NCBI GenBank assembly: GCA_051866775.1
Contig: JBJDXR010000040.1
Coordinates: forward strand, 1 to 64,000
Length of the DNA: 64,000 nt
DNA from: RUG626 sp051866775
Lineage (GTDB): Bacteria > Bacillota > Clostridia > Oscillospirales > Oscillospiraceae
Direction of reading: 5' to 3'
In this document: one piece after another, positions 42,142 through 50,365 of the stretch
How positions within the stretch are numbered: position 1 is the first letter of the stretch
Layout: every line of letters starts with the position of its first letter
Notes under the pieces: model-generated
Told to the model about the DNA's origin: nothing
Databases searched by the model: none
What the model saw: only the letters and a program-made list of their open reading frames with translations
Made by a program: the position numbers and the translations under genes

Positions 42142-43068
42142 ATGGTCGTTTACACGGAAATCGGGACGCTGGAACGGGAGCTTGGTTTTAAAGCTAAGAC
42201 CCTGTACGCCGTAAGCCACAATCTGTCAGGGCACTACCGGGAGGTGGAGCTTAAAAAGGCTGACGGCGGCATCCGGCGTTTTTCCGTTCCGGATGGACTT
42301 TTAAAGAGCATTCAGCGCAGCATAAACACTCAGCTCTTGGCCAGAGAGCCGGTCTCCCAATATGCGACGGCGTACCGGGTCTGCGCCAGTACCATTAGAA
42401 ACGCCGCTCCTCACTGCGGCCATCGTATGCTGCTGAAACTGGATATCCACAGCTTTTTTGACAGTGTTCTCTATTCCGCAGTTAAGGAACGGGCCTTTCC
42501 GGAGGGTGTTTTTTCAGAGCCGCTGCGTGTGCTGCTTACCAATCTGTGTTATTTCCGGGATGGGCTTCCCCAAGGAGCACCCACCTCACCGGCAATCGCG
42601 AACATTGTCATGCGTGATTTTGACGGGCGCGTGGGCGACTGGTGCGGGGAGAGGGGGATCATCTACACGCGCTATTGTGATGATATGGCATTCTCAGGCG
42701 ACTTTTCCCCCTGGGAGGTGCGCCGGTTTGTTGAATATGAGCTCCGGTGGGAGGGATATTTTCTCAATTATAAGAAAACACATGCGGCCCCACAAGCCAG
42801 CCGCCAATGTGTTACAGGCCTCGTGGTTAACGAGAGCGTGTCAGTCCCGCGTGAGTACCGCAGGCAGCTCCGCCAGGAGATATATTACGCCAGGCGTTAC
42901 GGCGTTGAGGAGCATATTAAGAGGAGCGGCGCGGCCGGCACGCCCCAGGAGTATTTGCGCCGCCTTATCGGAAGGCTGGACTATGTACTGGGTGTCTCTC
43001 CTGATAATGATGAGATGCGCCTTGCACGGGATTGGGCACGGGCGGAGCTGAAGCGGCGGTCTCTGTGA
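42142..43068 (+). CDS. Retron reverse transcriptase
   Basis: The 308-residue RT has only finger, palm and thumb regions, with no maturase or endonuclease domain. The retron-specific region X motif NAxxH appears as NAAPH (87-91), the first catalytic aspartate in LLKLDIHSFFDSV (D101), QGAPTSPAIANIV at 144-156, and the catalytic YCDD at 178-181 in TRYCDDMAFSG. The region Y motif VTG (224-226, VTGLVVN) binds the retron RNA. YCDD replaces the more usual YADD. GGAGGGG precedes ATG 42142. The RNA substrate is encoded directly upstream. No fused effector domain is present. Retrons are known anti-phage systems when paired with an effector, and none is obvious here. Confidence 0.93.
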   Translation: MVVYTEIGTLERELGFKAKTLYAVSHNLSGHYREVELKKADGGIRRFSVPDGLLKSIQRSINTQLLAREPVSQYATAYRVCASTIRNAAPHCGHRMLLKLDIHSFFDSVLYSAVKERAFPEGVFSEPLRVLLTNLCYFRDGLPQGAPTSPAIANIVMRDFDGRVGDWCGERGIIYTRYCDDMAFSGDFSPWEVRRFVEYELRWEGYFLNYKKTHAAPQASRQCVTGLVVNESVSVPREYRRQLRQEIYYARRYGVEEHIKRSGAAGTPQEYLRRLIGRLDYVLGVSPDNDEMRLARDWARAELKRRSL

Positions 43069-43091
43069 TGCCCTGTAAAAATGAGAAAAAG

Positions 43092-43126
43092 AAAAGGACT
43101 GAGAATTTCTCAGTCCTTTTTTATTA
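43092..43126. terminator. Terminator between the retron and rplA
   Basis: AAAAGGACTGAGA (43092-43104) pairs with TCTCAGTCCTTTT (43108-43120) around a 3-nt loop, with T and A tracts on the two sides. It ends the retron transcript and the convergent ribosomal protein operon. Confidence 0.9.
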
Positions 43127-43144
43127 AGTTTCCAGTTAAGCCGC

Positions 43145-43837
43145 TTACAGCTGCTTCTGGGCGTTGATCTTTATGCCGGGGCCCATGGTTGAAGCGGTGA
43201 CGCAGCTTCTGATGTACTGGCCCTTTGCCGCTGCCGGCTTTGCACGAAGCAGAGCGGTGATGAGGGTGTTGTAGTTCTCAGTGAGCTTCTCAGGACCGAA
43301 GCTTACCTTGCCGATGGGGCAGTGGATAATGTTGGTCCTGTCGAGACGATACTCGATCTTACCGGCCTTGACCTCGGTGACGGCCTGAGCAATGTTGGGG
43401 GTGACGGTTCCGGCCTTGGGGGAGGGCATGAGTCCCTTAGGACCAAGGATCTTACCGAGACGTCCGACAACGCCCATCATGTCCGGGGTGGCGATAACAA
43501 CGTCAAAGTCAAAGAAGTTCTCCTTCTGGATGCGCTCGACCATATCCATGGCGCCAACGAGATCTGCGCCGGCGTCAAGAGCCTCCTGCTGACGCTCTTC
43601 CTTGCAGAAAACAAGGACTCTGCGGGTCTTGCCGGTGCCGTGGGGCAGAACGACTGCGCCGCGGACCTGCTGGTCTGCGTGACGGGAATCGACGCCAAGC
43701 TTGACATGAAGCTCGACGGTCTCATCGAACTTTGCCTTAGAAGTCTTAGTTATAAGTTCAAAAGCCTCAGCTGGCTCATAAGAGACGGACTTGTCAATGA
43801 GCTTTGCGCTCTCTTTATAATTCTTTCCTCTGAACAT
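43145..43837 (-). CDS. rplA: 50S ribosomal protein L1
   Basis: L1 binds 23S rRNA at the L1 stalk and represses its own operon. The 230-residue protein begins MFRGKNYKESAKLIDKSVSYEP. It holds the L1 signature IATPDMMGVVGRLGKILGPKGLMPSPKAGTVTP (about positions 118-150). GAGGAGG precedes ATG 43837. rplJ and rplL, which usually follow rplKA, are absent: a terminator comes immediately after. Confidence 0.97.
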   Translation of the reverse strand: MFRGKNYKESAKLIDKSVSYEPAEAFELITKTSKAKFDETVELHVKLGVDSRHADQQVRGAVVLPHGTGKTRRVLVFCKEERQQEALDAGADLVGAMDMVERIQKENFFDFDVVIATPDMMGVVGRLGKILGPKGLMPSPKAGTVTPNIAQAVTEVKAGKIEYRLDRTNIIHCPIGKVSFGPEKLTENYNTLITALLRAKPAAAKGQYIRSCVTASTMGPGIKINAQKQL

Positions 43838-43841
43838 GCTC

Positions 43842-44270
43842 TCAGTCCTCCTCTACTACGATACCCATGCTGCGGGCGGTGCCGGCAATCATGCTCATGG
43901 CGGCCTCAATGCTGCCGGCGTTAAGATCGTTCATCTTAGTCTCAGCGATCTTGCGGACCTCTTCCTTGGAGATCTTGGCGACCTTGTCGCGCTGGGGAAC
44001 GCCGGAGCCCTTCTCAATGCCTGCGGCCTTTTTAAGAAGAACGGCCGCGGGAGCGGACTTGGTGACGAAGGTAAAGCTGCGGTCCGCATAAACGGTGATG
44101 ACGACGGGGGTGATCATACCCATATCGCCCTTGGTGCGCTCGTTAAACTCCTTGGTGAACGCGCCGATGTTGACGCCGTGCTGACCAAGTGCGGGGCCTA
44201 CCGGGGGAGCGGGGGTCGCTTTTCCGGCAGGGATCTGAAGTTTTATGATTCCTGTAACTTTCTGTGCCAC
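43842..44270 (-). CDS. rplK: 50S ribosomal protein L11
   Basis: L11 forms part of the GTPase-associated centre. The 142 residues start VTGIIKLQIPAGKATPAPPVGPALGQHGVNI (about positions 5-35), the proline-rich hinge and N-terminal domain, and end in the rRNA-binding domain with the signature MNDLNAGSIEAAMSMIAGTARSMGI. The start is a GTG at 44270 after GGAGGTT. The rplA gene follows after 4 nt. Confidence 0.97.
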   Translation of the reverse strand: MAQKVTGIIKLQIPAGKATPAPPVGPALGQHGVNIGAFTKEFNERTKGDMGMITPVVITVYADRSFTFVTKSAPAAVLLKKAAGIEKGSGVPQRDKVAKISKEEVRKIAETKMNDLNAGSIEAAMSMIAGTARSMGIVVEED

Positions 44271-44309
44271 TTTCGTGAACCTCCTGATATAGATGTGGTT
44301 ATATGCCTG

Positions 44310-44350
44310 AATTTGGCATATCCTTGGCGGGGCTTTTTACCCCTCCCACT
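44310..44350 (-). promoter_or_regulatory. Candidate L1-binding leader structure before rplK
   Basis: On the minus strand the 124-nt nusG-rplK gap contains GTGGGAGGGG followed by GCCCCGCCA, pairing GGGG/CCCC and TGG/CCA around an asymmetric internal loop. This resembles the L1 target on 23S rRNA, which the leader mimics in other bacteria. A second hairpin (CCGGTATATACCGG) lies upstream. Confidence 0.35.
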
Positions 44351-44394
44351 TTGCCGGTATATACCGGCGAAACAATGTCTTGCTTTTTACTTTT

Positions 44395-44919
44395 TTAGTC
44401 CTTGACCGGCTCGATTTGGTCAAAATCAAGCTCCACAGGCGTCTCACGCCCGAACATGGAAACTACGACTCTGGCGATCTGCTTGTCCAAATCGATCTCC
44501 TCAACAACTCCGAAAAAGCCCTCCAACGGTCCGTCGTTGACCTTGATGCGGCTTCCCACCTCAAAGTCCACAACGATATCGTGCTTTTCAACGCCCAGCG
44601 CCGCTATCTCCTCATTGGAGAGGGGGATGGGCTTGTTGCCGCTTCCGACAAAGCCGGTGGCGCCGCGCACATTGCGTACGAGATGCCAGCTGTCATCAGT
44701 AAGCACCATTTTGACCAGCACATATCCCGGAAAGACCTTGCGTTCAACTGTTTTGGAGACTGAATCGGTTATTTCCGTAACTGTCTCCATGGGGATGTTT
44801 ACCTCATGGATAAGATCCTGCATTCCGCGGTTCTCAACGGCCTTCATGATAGTGTCCGCTACCGCGTTTTCATAGCCTGAGTATGTGTGGACCACATACC
44901 ATCTTGCTTCTTCCGCCAT
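44395..44919 (-). CDS. nusG: Transcription antitermination factor NusG
   Basis: The 174-residue protein binds RNA polymerase. The NGN domain spans about 1-115, with RWYVVHTYSGYENAVADTI, FPGYVLVKMVL and VRNVRGATGFVG. The C-terminal KOW domain (about 122-172) has GSRIKVNDGPLEGFFGVVEEID. All features are normal. It lies 9 nt after secE and about 125 nt before rplK, the classical order. Confidence 0.97.
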   Translation of the reverse strand: MAEEARWYVVHTYSGYENAVADTIMKAVENRGMQDLIHEVNIPMETVTEITDSVSKTVERKVFPGYVLVKMVLTDDSWHLVRNVRGATGFVGSGNKPIPLSNEEIAALGVEKHDIVVDFEVGSRIKVNDGPLEGFFGVVEEIDLDKQIARVVVSMFGRETPVELDFDQIEPVKD

Positions 44920-44928
44920 GACAGCTCC

Positions 44929-45144
44929 TTAACCAAAGAGGTTAATTAGCACCTCGACAAAGGCCGAGGCAAGAGAATCGAAACCCCAGAGGACGATGGC
45001 CGATGCGAAAATTACCGCCAGCACCACAATGCTGTTGTTTGTGGTCTGCTTTGTGGAGGGCCATACGACCTTCTTAAGCTCGCTCTTCATTCCGCGGAAC
45101 CAATCGCCGATGCGCGCGAAAAACTTTTTCTTGGTTTTTGCCAT
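44929..45144 (-). CDS. secE: Preprotein translocase subunit SecE
   Basis: This short 71-residue SecE has a basic N-terminus (KTKKKFFARIGDWFRGMKSELKKVVWPS) and a single C-terminal membrane helix (about 40-65). The segment SELKKVVWPSTKQT is the conserved cytosolic amphipathic helix that contacts SecY. The position between rpmG and nusG is standard. Confidence 0.95.
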   Translation of the reverse strand: MAKTKKKFFARIGDWFRGMKSELKKVVWPSTKQTTNNSIVVLAVIFASAIVLWGFDSLASAFVEVLINLFG

Positions 45145-45170
45145 CAGAATACTTCCTTTCGTATCGCCGA

Positions 45171-45332
45171 TTACTTCGTTTCCGTGTGAACTGTATGCTT
45201 ACGGCAGAAACGGCAGTACTTTTTAAGCTCGAGCTTATCGGGTGTGTTCTTTTTGTTCTTAGTGGTGTTGTAATTTCTCTGCTTGCACTCATTGCAGCGG
45301 AGAACTACCTTGACTCGGTTTTCTGCAGCCAT
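45171..45332 (-). CDS. rpmG: 50S ribosomal protein L33
   Basis: The 53-residue protein reads MAAENRVKVVLRCNECK and continues to YCRFCRKHTVHTETK. Zinc-ribbon cysteines lie at 13, 16, 40 and 43, so this is the zinc-binding C+ form. A GAGGTG site precedes the start. It opens the rpmG-secE-nusG-rplK-rplA operon, with 26 nt before secE. Confidence 0.95.
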   Translation of the reverse strand: MAAENRVKVVLRCNECKQRNYNTTKNKKNTPDKLELKKYCRFCRKHTVHTETK

Positions 45333-45590
45333 TCTTTCGGCACCTCCTATTAAATTGCCTCCCTGCTGTGAATTGACCTAAGACGGTTTATTTTTAAAAA
45401 TGAGCACACAAAAATAAACCTATCGGTCGACAGGTAATATAAATATACCACGGGTTTTTCCCAAGGTCAATAACAAAATTCATTTAAATTCTTTATTTTC
45501 AAAAAAATACTGTGTTTAAATATAAATAAAACCTCCACAGAAAATGAATTTAGTGATAGAATACGATTAAAATCCTTTGGAGGAGGACTT

Positions 45591-45998
45591 ATGAGAGTTT
45601 TGGCGATAGATTACGGTGACGCTAGGACGGGTATAGCCCTGTCGGATGCGATGGGGATACTTGCGGGGGAGGCTTTTGTTATAAAGGAGTGGAATCCGGA
45701 GATTCTCTCCGAAAAAATAGCACAGGTGTGTTCGGAACGGGGGGTCGAGCGCATCGTTCTTGGCTATCCGCTGAATATGGACGGCACCGCAGGACCTCGG
45801 GCCGAGAAAAGCTTGGCGCTTGCCGGAATGCTTCGGGAACGTACGGGACTGGAGCCTATAATGTGGGATGAGCGCAGGACTACCGTCGATGCACACAGGA
45901 TACTTTCTGATAACGGCAGGCACGGGAAAAAGCGCAAAGAGACGGTGGACGCGGTTGCCGCGACGCTCATACTGGAGGGGTATCTCGGTACGCTTTGA
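45591..45998 (+). CDS. ruvX: Putative pre-16S rRNA nuclease/Holliday junction resolvase RuvX (YqgF)
   Basis: The 135-residue RNase H-fold protein begins VLAIDYGDARTGIALSDAMG, carrying the first catalytic aspartate. It later has VLGYPLNMDGTAGPRAEKS, WDERRTTVDAH and VDAVAATLILEGYL with the final acidic residues. YqgF proteins are implicated in 16S rRNA 5' end maturation and in recombination. It has a TTGGAGGAGG site. It is divergent from the ribosomal protein operon and may form a single-gene transcript. Confidence 0.94.
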   Translation: MRVLAIDYGDARTGIALSDAMGILAGEAFVIKEWNPEILSEKIAQVCSERGVERIVLGYPLNMDGTAGPRAEKSLALAGMLRERTGLEPIMWDERRTTVDAHRILSDNGRHGKKRKETVDAVAATLILEGYLGTL

Positions 45999-46177
45999 TA
46001 CATTTAATATATAATATTGAATTATGCAGGTATTATGGTGAACCGGATCGATTAAAAGACGGGCGGCTTGAGAAGAGGACATTTAAATTCGTTAAAAAAA
46101 TATCAAATAAAAGTGAATAAAATAACAAAAACAGCCTGTTTTTTGAAAGAAAAATTCAAGAAATGTTAAAATAATTA

Positions 46178-46206
46178 TTGCTGTAAATTAAGGCTTGTGA
46201 TATACT
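46178..46206 (+). promoter_or_regulatory. rnf operon promoter
   Basis: TTGCTG (46178-46183) and TATACT (46201-46206) are separated by 17 bp, with a TGTGA extension just before the -10. The start would be near 46213, leaving a 45-nt leader to rnfC. Confidence 0.65.
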
Positions 46207-46257
46207 TTTTGATTGTCCAGATTTGCATTTGGATAAGACGGATTGGGAGGAAGAATC

Positions 46258-47622
46258 GTGTCAGCATTGAGATTGCACGGAGTCCGGGTTCCGCACAGGA
46301 AGCACACAGCCGCTTGTGCGCCTGAGAGGATGCCGGTGCCCGCAATGGTCACTATACCGATGTCTATGCACATCGGAGCGCCTGCGGAGCCGGTTGTTAA
46401 ACCCGGAGAAACAGTTAAGGTCGGACAGCTTATCGCCAAGGCGGGGGGATTTGTCTCATCGCCGATCTACTCCAGCGTGTCGGGTAAGGTCAAAAAGCTT
46501 GACGACATGATGGGGTCAAACGGCAGGTTTATGAAGGCTGTCGTCATTGAGCCGGACGGGAATCAGGAGCCTTTTGAAGGCATAGCCCCGCCGGAGGTTA
46601 AGGATTTTCAGAGCTTTGTAAACGCAGTCAGGGACAGCGGAGTTGTTGGACTTGGCGGCGCGGGCTTCCCGACGGCGGTAAAGCTTGGAGTCAAGGATTT
46701 AAGCCAGATCGAGGCCGTAATAATTAACGGCGCGGAGTGTGAGCCGTATGTCACAAGCGACACCCGCACCATGCTCGACGACGCGGATTCTGTTTGGGAG
46801 GGTGTGCAGCTCCTCAAGAAGTATCTTCAGGCCAAGCGTATAATCGTTGGGATCGAAAAAAACAAGCCGGAGTGCATTAAGAAGTTTTCAGCGCTTGCTG
46901 AGAGTGACAGCGCGGTTGAGGTAGCGGCGCTGCCATCCATTTACCCGCAGGGCGGCGAAAAGGTACTGATCTATAACACCATCGGCCGTATCGTCCCTGA
47001 GGGGAAGCTTCCGCTTGATGTGGGAGCCATCGTTATTAACTGTACCACTCTCGCGGCAATAGCAAAATACATAAAGACGGGTATGCCGTTGGTTGAAAAG
47101 TGCGTGACGGTGGATGGTTCCGCAGTTAAGGAGCCTAAAAACGTCATCGCGCCGATCGGAACACCTGTATCCGACCTGTTCAATTTCTGCGGAGGCTTTA
47201 AATCGGAGCCTAAGAAGGTTCTATATGGCGGCCCGATGATGGGTATCGCCATGCCGAGTATGGACTACCCGGTCATGAAAAACACCAATGCGGTGCTGGC
47301 GCTGGATGAGCGGGAGGCCACACTTCCGGAGCCTACCGCCTGCATTCGCTGCGGGACATGCATAGACAGCTGCCCGCTTAAGCTTATGCCCACGGAGATC
47401 GAGAGCGCATATGAGAAGAGGGATGTTGAGCGTCTTGCCAAGCTCAAGGTAAACCTCTGCATGGAGTGCGGCTGCTGTTCCTTTGCCTGCCCGGCAAAGC
47501 GCACGCTGGTCCAGACCAATAAACTTGCAAAAGCTCTGCTGGCTGCCGATATAGCGGCTAAGAAGGCGGAGGCCGCCAAAAAGGCACAGGAAGCAGAGAA
47601 AAAGGAGGCGGCTGTAAAATGA
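46258..47622 (+). CDS. rnfC: Rnf complex subunit RnfC
   Basis: RnfC is the peripheral NADH-interacting subunit of the ferredoxin:NAD+ oxidoreductase. It has a barrel-sandwich N-terminus (TIPMSMHIGAPAEPVVKPGETVKVGQ), the FMN/NAD region GLGGAGFPTAVKL and a SLBB-like segment. Two ferredoxin clusters follow, CIRCGTCIDSCPLKL and CMECGCCSFACP. The tail (about 430-454) is alanine/lysine-rich and coiled. GTG 46258 follows GGGAGGAAG by 7 nt and is preferred to a TTG at 46243. It overlaps rnfD by 4 nt. Confidence 0.96.
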   Translation: MSALRLHGVRVPHRKHTAACAPERMPVPAMVTIPMSMHIGAPAEPVVKPGETVKVGQLIAKAGGFVSSPIYSSVSGKVKKLDDMMGSNGRFMKAVVIEPDGNQEPFEGIAPPEVKDFQSFVNAVRDSGVVGLGGAGFPTAVKLGVKDLSQIEAVIINGAECEPYVTSDTRTMLDDADSVWEGVQLLKKYLQAKRIIVGIEKNKPECIKKFSALAESDSAVEVAALPSIYPQGGEKVLIYNTIGRIVPEGKLPLDVGAIVINCTTLAAIAKYIKTGMPLVEKCVTVDGSAVKEPKNVIAPIGTPVSDLFNFCGGFKSEPKKVLYGGPMMGIAMPSMDYPVMKNTNAVLALDEREATLPEPTACIRCGTCIDSCPLKLMPTEIESAYEKRDVERLAKLKVNLCMECGCCSFACPAKRTLVQTNKLAKALLAADIAAKKAEAAKKAQEAEKKEAAVK

Positions 47623-48545
47623 ACGGACTTAAAGTAAGCGTATCGCCTCATATAAGGAGTACACGCACCACCCGGAAGGTGATGCTGGATGTTATCATCG
47701 CCCTTATGCCCGCGCTCATCGCCGCGGTATTTCTGTTCGGCATCCGTTCACTGCTGCTCACGGCGGTTTCTGCTGCTGCGTGTGTGGTATGTGAGTATGT
47801 ATGGTGCCGCCTTATGAAGAAGGAGCCGACGGTCGGCGACCTCTCTGCGGTGGTGACGGGTATACTCATCGCGTTTAACGTTCCCGCCGGGATGCCGATT
47901 TGGGAGCTTATTGTCGGTGACGTGGTTGCGATCATCGTCGTTAAGATGCTCTTCGGCGGCATCGGCTGCAACTTTGTAAACCCGGCTCTCGTGGGAAGAG
48001 TCGTCATGTTCTTCTCCTTTACGGCGGATATGACAAACTACACCTATCCCTCCGGTGCGGTCGACGCTCTCTCCAGCGCCACGCCTATGGCAAAGCTTCA
48101 GGAGCTTGACTGGAGCAATTTTACCGACCTGCTCTTGGGCATACATGGCGGAGTTATCGGCGAGACCTGTGCGTTGGCGCTTATCCTCGGAGGCGTCTAT
48201 CTTGTTGTCCGAAAGGTCATAAAGCCGACCATACCGCTTGCGTACATTGGCTCAACGCTTTTGTTCACATGGATATTCGGCGGCGATCAGCCGGTGCTGA
48301 GCATTTTCACCGGCGGACTCATGCTTGGTGCCATATTTATGGCCACTGACTATGTAACCTCTCCCTTTACAAATAAGGGCAAGCTCATCTATGGCATCGG
48401 CTGCGGACTTATAACCGCCGCGATACGCCTGTTTGCCAATTCGGCCGGCGGAGTTTCCTTCTCCATACTTCTTATGAACCTTGTGGTGCCGTATATCAAT
48501 GATCTTACCAGACCTAAGCCGCTTGGAGGTGTGGAAAATGACTAA
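47619..48545 (+). CDS. rnfD: Rnf complex subunit RnfD
   Basis: RnfD is a 308-residue membrane subunit with a covalently bound FMN and part of the ion-translocating core. It has about nine membrane helices. The flavinylation motif SATP appears in DALSSATPMAKLQ. CVVCEYVWCRLMKKEPTVGDLSAVVTG and CNFVNPALVGRVV are family segments. It overlaps rnfC and rnfG, so the operon is coupled. Confidence 0.95.
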   Translation: MNGLKVSVSPHIRSTRTTRKVMLDVIIALMPALIAAVFLFGIRSLLLTAVSAAACVVCEYVWCRLMKKEPTVGDLSAVVTGILIAFNVPAGMPIWELIVGDVVAIIVVKMLFGGIGCNFVNPALVGRVVMFFSFTADMTNYTYPSGAVDALSSATPMAKLQELDWSNFTDLLLGIHGGVIGETCALALILGGVYLVVRKVIKPTIPLAYIGSTLLFTWIFGGDQPVLSIFTGGLMLGAIFMATDYVTSPFTNKGKLIYGIGCGLITAAIRLFANSAGGVSFSILLMNLVVPYINDLTRPKPLGGVEND

Positions 48546-49071
48546 GGAAAAATTCAATGAGTATATAAAGCCCTTTGTGGTGCTTGTGGTCATATGCCTC
48601 GTTGTGGCTTTCCTGCTGGCTTTTACAAACAGTAAGACCGCACCGATAATTGAGGAGAACGCCCGTATCGAGGCCGAGCGCATCCGTTCAGAGGTGCTGC
48701 CGGGGGCTTCCGGTTTTGAGCCTGTTGAGTGCGACACGGATGCTCTCGGTATTGACAGCGCATACCGTGAGACAAACGGTCTCGGCTACGTTATAACTGC
48801 CAGCTACAAGGGCTATGGCGGAGATGTTACCGTGACTGTCGGCATCGACAACGACGGATACGTTGTGGGTATGAACGCCAACGTCTCCACGGAGACTACC
48901 GGCGTCGGCTCTAAGGCCGGACAGTCGGATTATACAGATAGATTCATTGGCATTTCCGGCAGCGCTGATGGCATCGACACGATATCAAACGCCACCTATT
49001 CCAGCACGGCGGTAAAGACCGGTGTGTCCGCGGCGCTCAGTGCATTTGACGCTATCAAGGAGGCGGAATGA
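48538..49071 (+). CDS. rnfG: Rnf complex subunit RnfG
   Basis: RnfG is a single-span subunit (helix about 14-31) with an extracytoplasmic FMN domain. The flavinylation motif reads SNATYSSTAV, where Clostridia more often have SGATYSS. The modified threonine is present, but Asn replaces the usual Gly. It also has TTGVGSKAGQSDYTDRFIG. ATG 48538 follows TTGGAGG. The 177-residue length is normal. It overlaps rnfE by 4 nt. Confidence 0.94.
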   Translation: MTKEKFNEYIKPFVVLVVICLVVAFLLAFTNSKTAPIIEENARIEAERIRSEVLPGASGFEPVECDTDALGIDSAYRETNGLGYVITASYKGYGGDVTVTVGIDNDGYVVGMNANVSTETTGVGSKAGQSDYTDRFIGISGSADGIDTISNATYSSTAVKTGVSAALSAFDAIKEAE

Positions 49072-49754
49072 TGAAGAAGAAGCTTTCAATACTTACAAAC
49101 GGCCTTTTTAAGGAGAATCCGGTCCTGATACTTGCCCTTGGCTGCTGCTCGGTGCTTGCGGTGTCAGTTACCGTTCTCGGCGGCCTTGGAATGGGCCTTG
49201 CGCTCACGTTTGTCCTTGTGTGCTCAAACGTGGTAATATCGCTGCTCCGTAACGTCATACCCAGTAAGGTGCGTATCCCATGCTACATAGTGGTCGTCGC
49301 TACCTTCGTCACGCTGGTGGAGATGGTGGTGGAGGCGTACATGAAGGACCTTTACGACTCCCTGGGCGTGTTTCTGTCGCTGATCGTGGTAAACTGCATA
49401 GTCCTGGGCAGAGCCGAGATGTTCGCCAGCAAAAACTCCGTGGGAGACAGCTTCTTTGACGGCCTTGGAATGGGCCTCGGATATACAATGGTTATCGTTG
49501 CGATATCCGTGGTGCGTGAGCTTTTAGGAAGCGGGACGCTCTTCGGTGCGCGTATAATTCCGGAGGGATATCAGCTCGGCATACTCTCTCAGACCCCGGG
49601 CGGCTTTTTCTGCTTTGGATGTGCCATGGCTCTGCTGGCTGCCTGCATGAATAAGAAAGGCAAGAAGCTGGATCAGACCACCGGCTGCAACGGCCAGTGC
49701 GGCAGCTGCGGACTTCACTGCGACAATAATACAAAGGAGGAAGAGACAAAATGA
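49068..49754 (+). CDS. rnfE: Rnf complex subunit RnfE
   Basis: RnfE is a 228-residue membrane subunit with six helices, homologous to RnfA and NqrD. Signature segments are NPVLILALGCCSVLAVS, IVVNCIVLGRAEMFASKN and SVVRELLGSGTLFGARI. The C-terminal tail has a CNGQCGSCGLHC cluster of four cysteines, an addition also seen in some clostridial RnfE proteins. RnfA and RnfE form the inverted repeat that holds an Fe-S site in the membrane. Confidence 0.95.
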   Translation: MMKKKLSILTNGLFKENPVLILALGCCSVLAVSVTVLGGLGMGLALTFVLVCSNVVISLLRNVIPSKVRIPCYIVVVATFVTLVEMVVEAYMKDLYDSLGVFLSLIVVNCIVLGRAEMFASKNSVGDSFFDGLGMGLGYTMVIVAISVVRELLGSGTLFGARIIPEGYQLGILSQTPGGFFCFGCAMALLAACMNKKGKKLDQTTGCNGQCGSCGLHCDNNTKEEETK

Positions 49755-50353
49755 GTGAACAGCTTGCAAAAATCCTCCTGATAATGTTTACAATGGTGTT
49801 TACCGAAAACTACGTCCTTGTACAGTTCCTCGGTATATGCCCGTTTTTAGGAGTTTCACAGAAGTTTTCATCCTGTATCGGAATGAGCGGGGCGGTCATA
49901 TTTGTAATGACGCTGGCCTCCGCTGCCACCTACGGTATTTATCAGGGACTGATGGTCCCCTTCGGGCTTGAGTACCTTTCAACCATCATTTTCATTCTTG
50001 TTATAGCAGCGCTTGTGCAGCTGGTTGAGATCGTGCTGAAAAAGTACATGAAGCCCCTTTATAACGCCCTCGGAGTATATCTGCCGCTTATAACTACTAA
50101 CTGCGCGGTTCTGGCGGTGACGCTCCTCAACATCAGCGAGGATTATAACTTCCTGGAGTCCTGCGTGGACGGCTTCTCAGCCGGCGTGGGCTTTGGCCTT
50201 GCACTTATCCTCTTCTGCGGAGTGCGCAAGTCCCTTGAACATGCAAAGCCCCCCAAGTCCTTTGAGGGGCTGCCGATATCCCTTATCGCCGCGGCGCTTA
50301 CCAGCATGACCTTCATGGGCTTTACCGGCATGGCCGAGAACCTGTTCGGTTAA
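49751..50353 (+). CDS. rnfA: Rnf complex subunit RnfA
   Basis: RnfA is a 200-residue six-helix membrane subunit related to NqrE. It carries ENYVLVQFLGICPFLGVS and LPLITTNCAVLAVTLLN, in which Cys residues face the intramembrane Fe-S site. GVRKSLEHAKPPKSFEGLPISLI ends the protein before the last helix. It overlaps rnfE by 4 nt, and rnfB begins 12 nt later. Confidence 0.96.
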   Translation: MSEQLAKILLIMFTMVFTENYVLVQFLGICPFLGVSQKFSSCIGMSGAVIFVMTLASAATYGIYQGLMVPFGLEYLSTIIFILVIAALVQLVEIVLKKYMKPLYNALGVYLPLITTNCAVLAVTLLNISEDYNFLESCVDGFSAGVGFGLALILFCGVRKSLEHAKPPKSFEGLPISLIAAALTSMTFMGFTGMAENLFG

Positions 50354-50365
50354 GGGGGAGCGAAT

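Noticed and set aside
3267..43068. SUMF1-fold protein plus a reverse transcriptase as a diversity-generating retroelement
   Set aside because: The RT has QGxxxSP, NAxxH and VTG, which mark retrons, not the SQ-type motif of DGR RTs. The genes are 38 kb apart, and I found no template/variable repeat pair with adenine-biased differences.
42142..43068. RT as a group II intron fragment
   Set aside because: There is no maturase or endonuclease domain, no intron domain V or VI sequence nearby, and the retron-specific motifs are intact.
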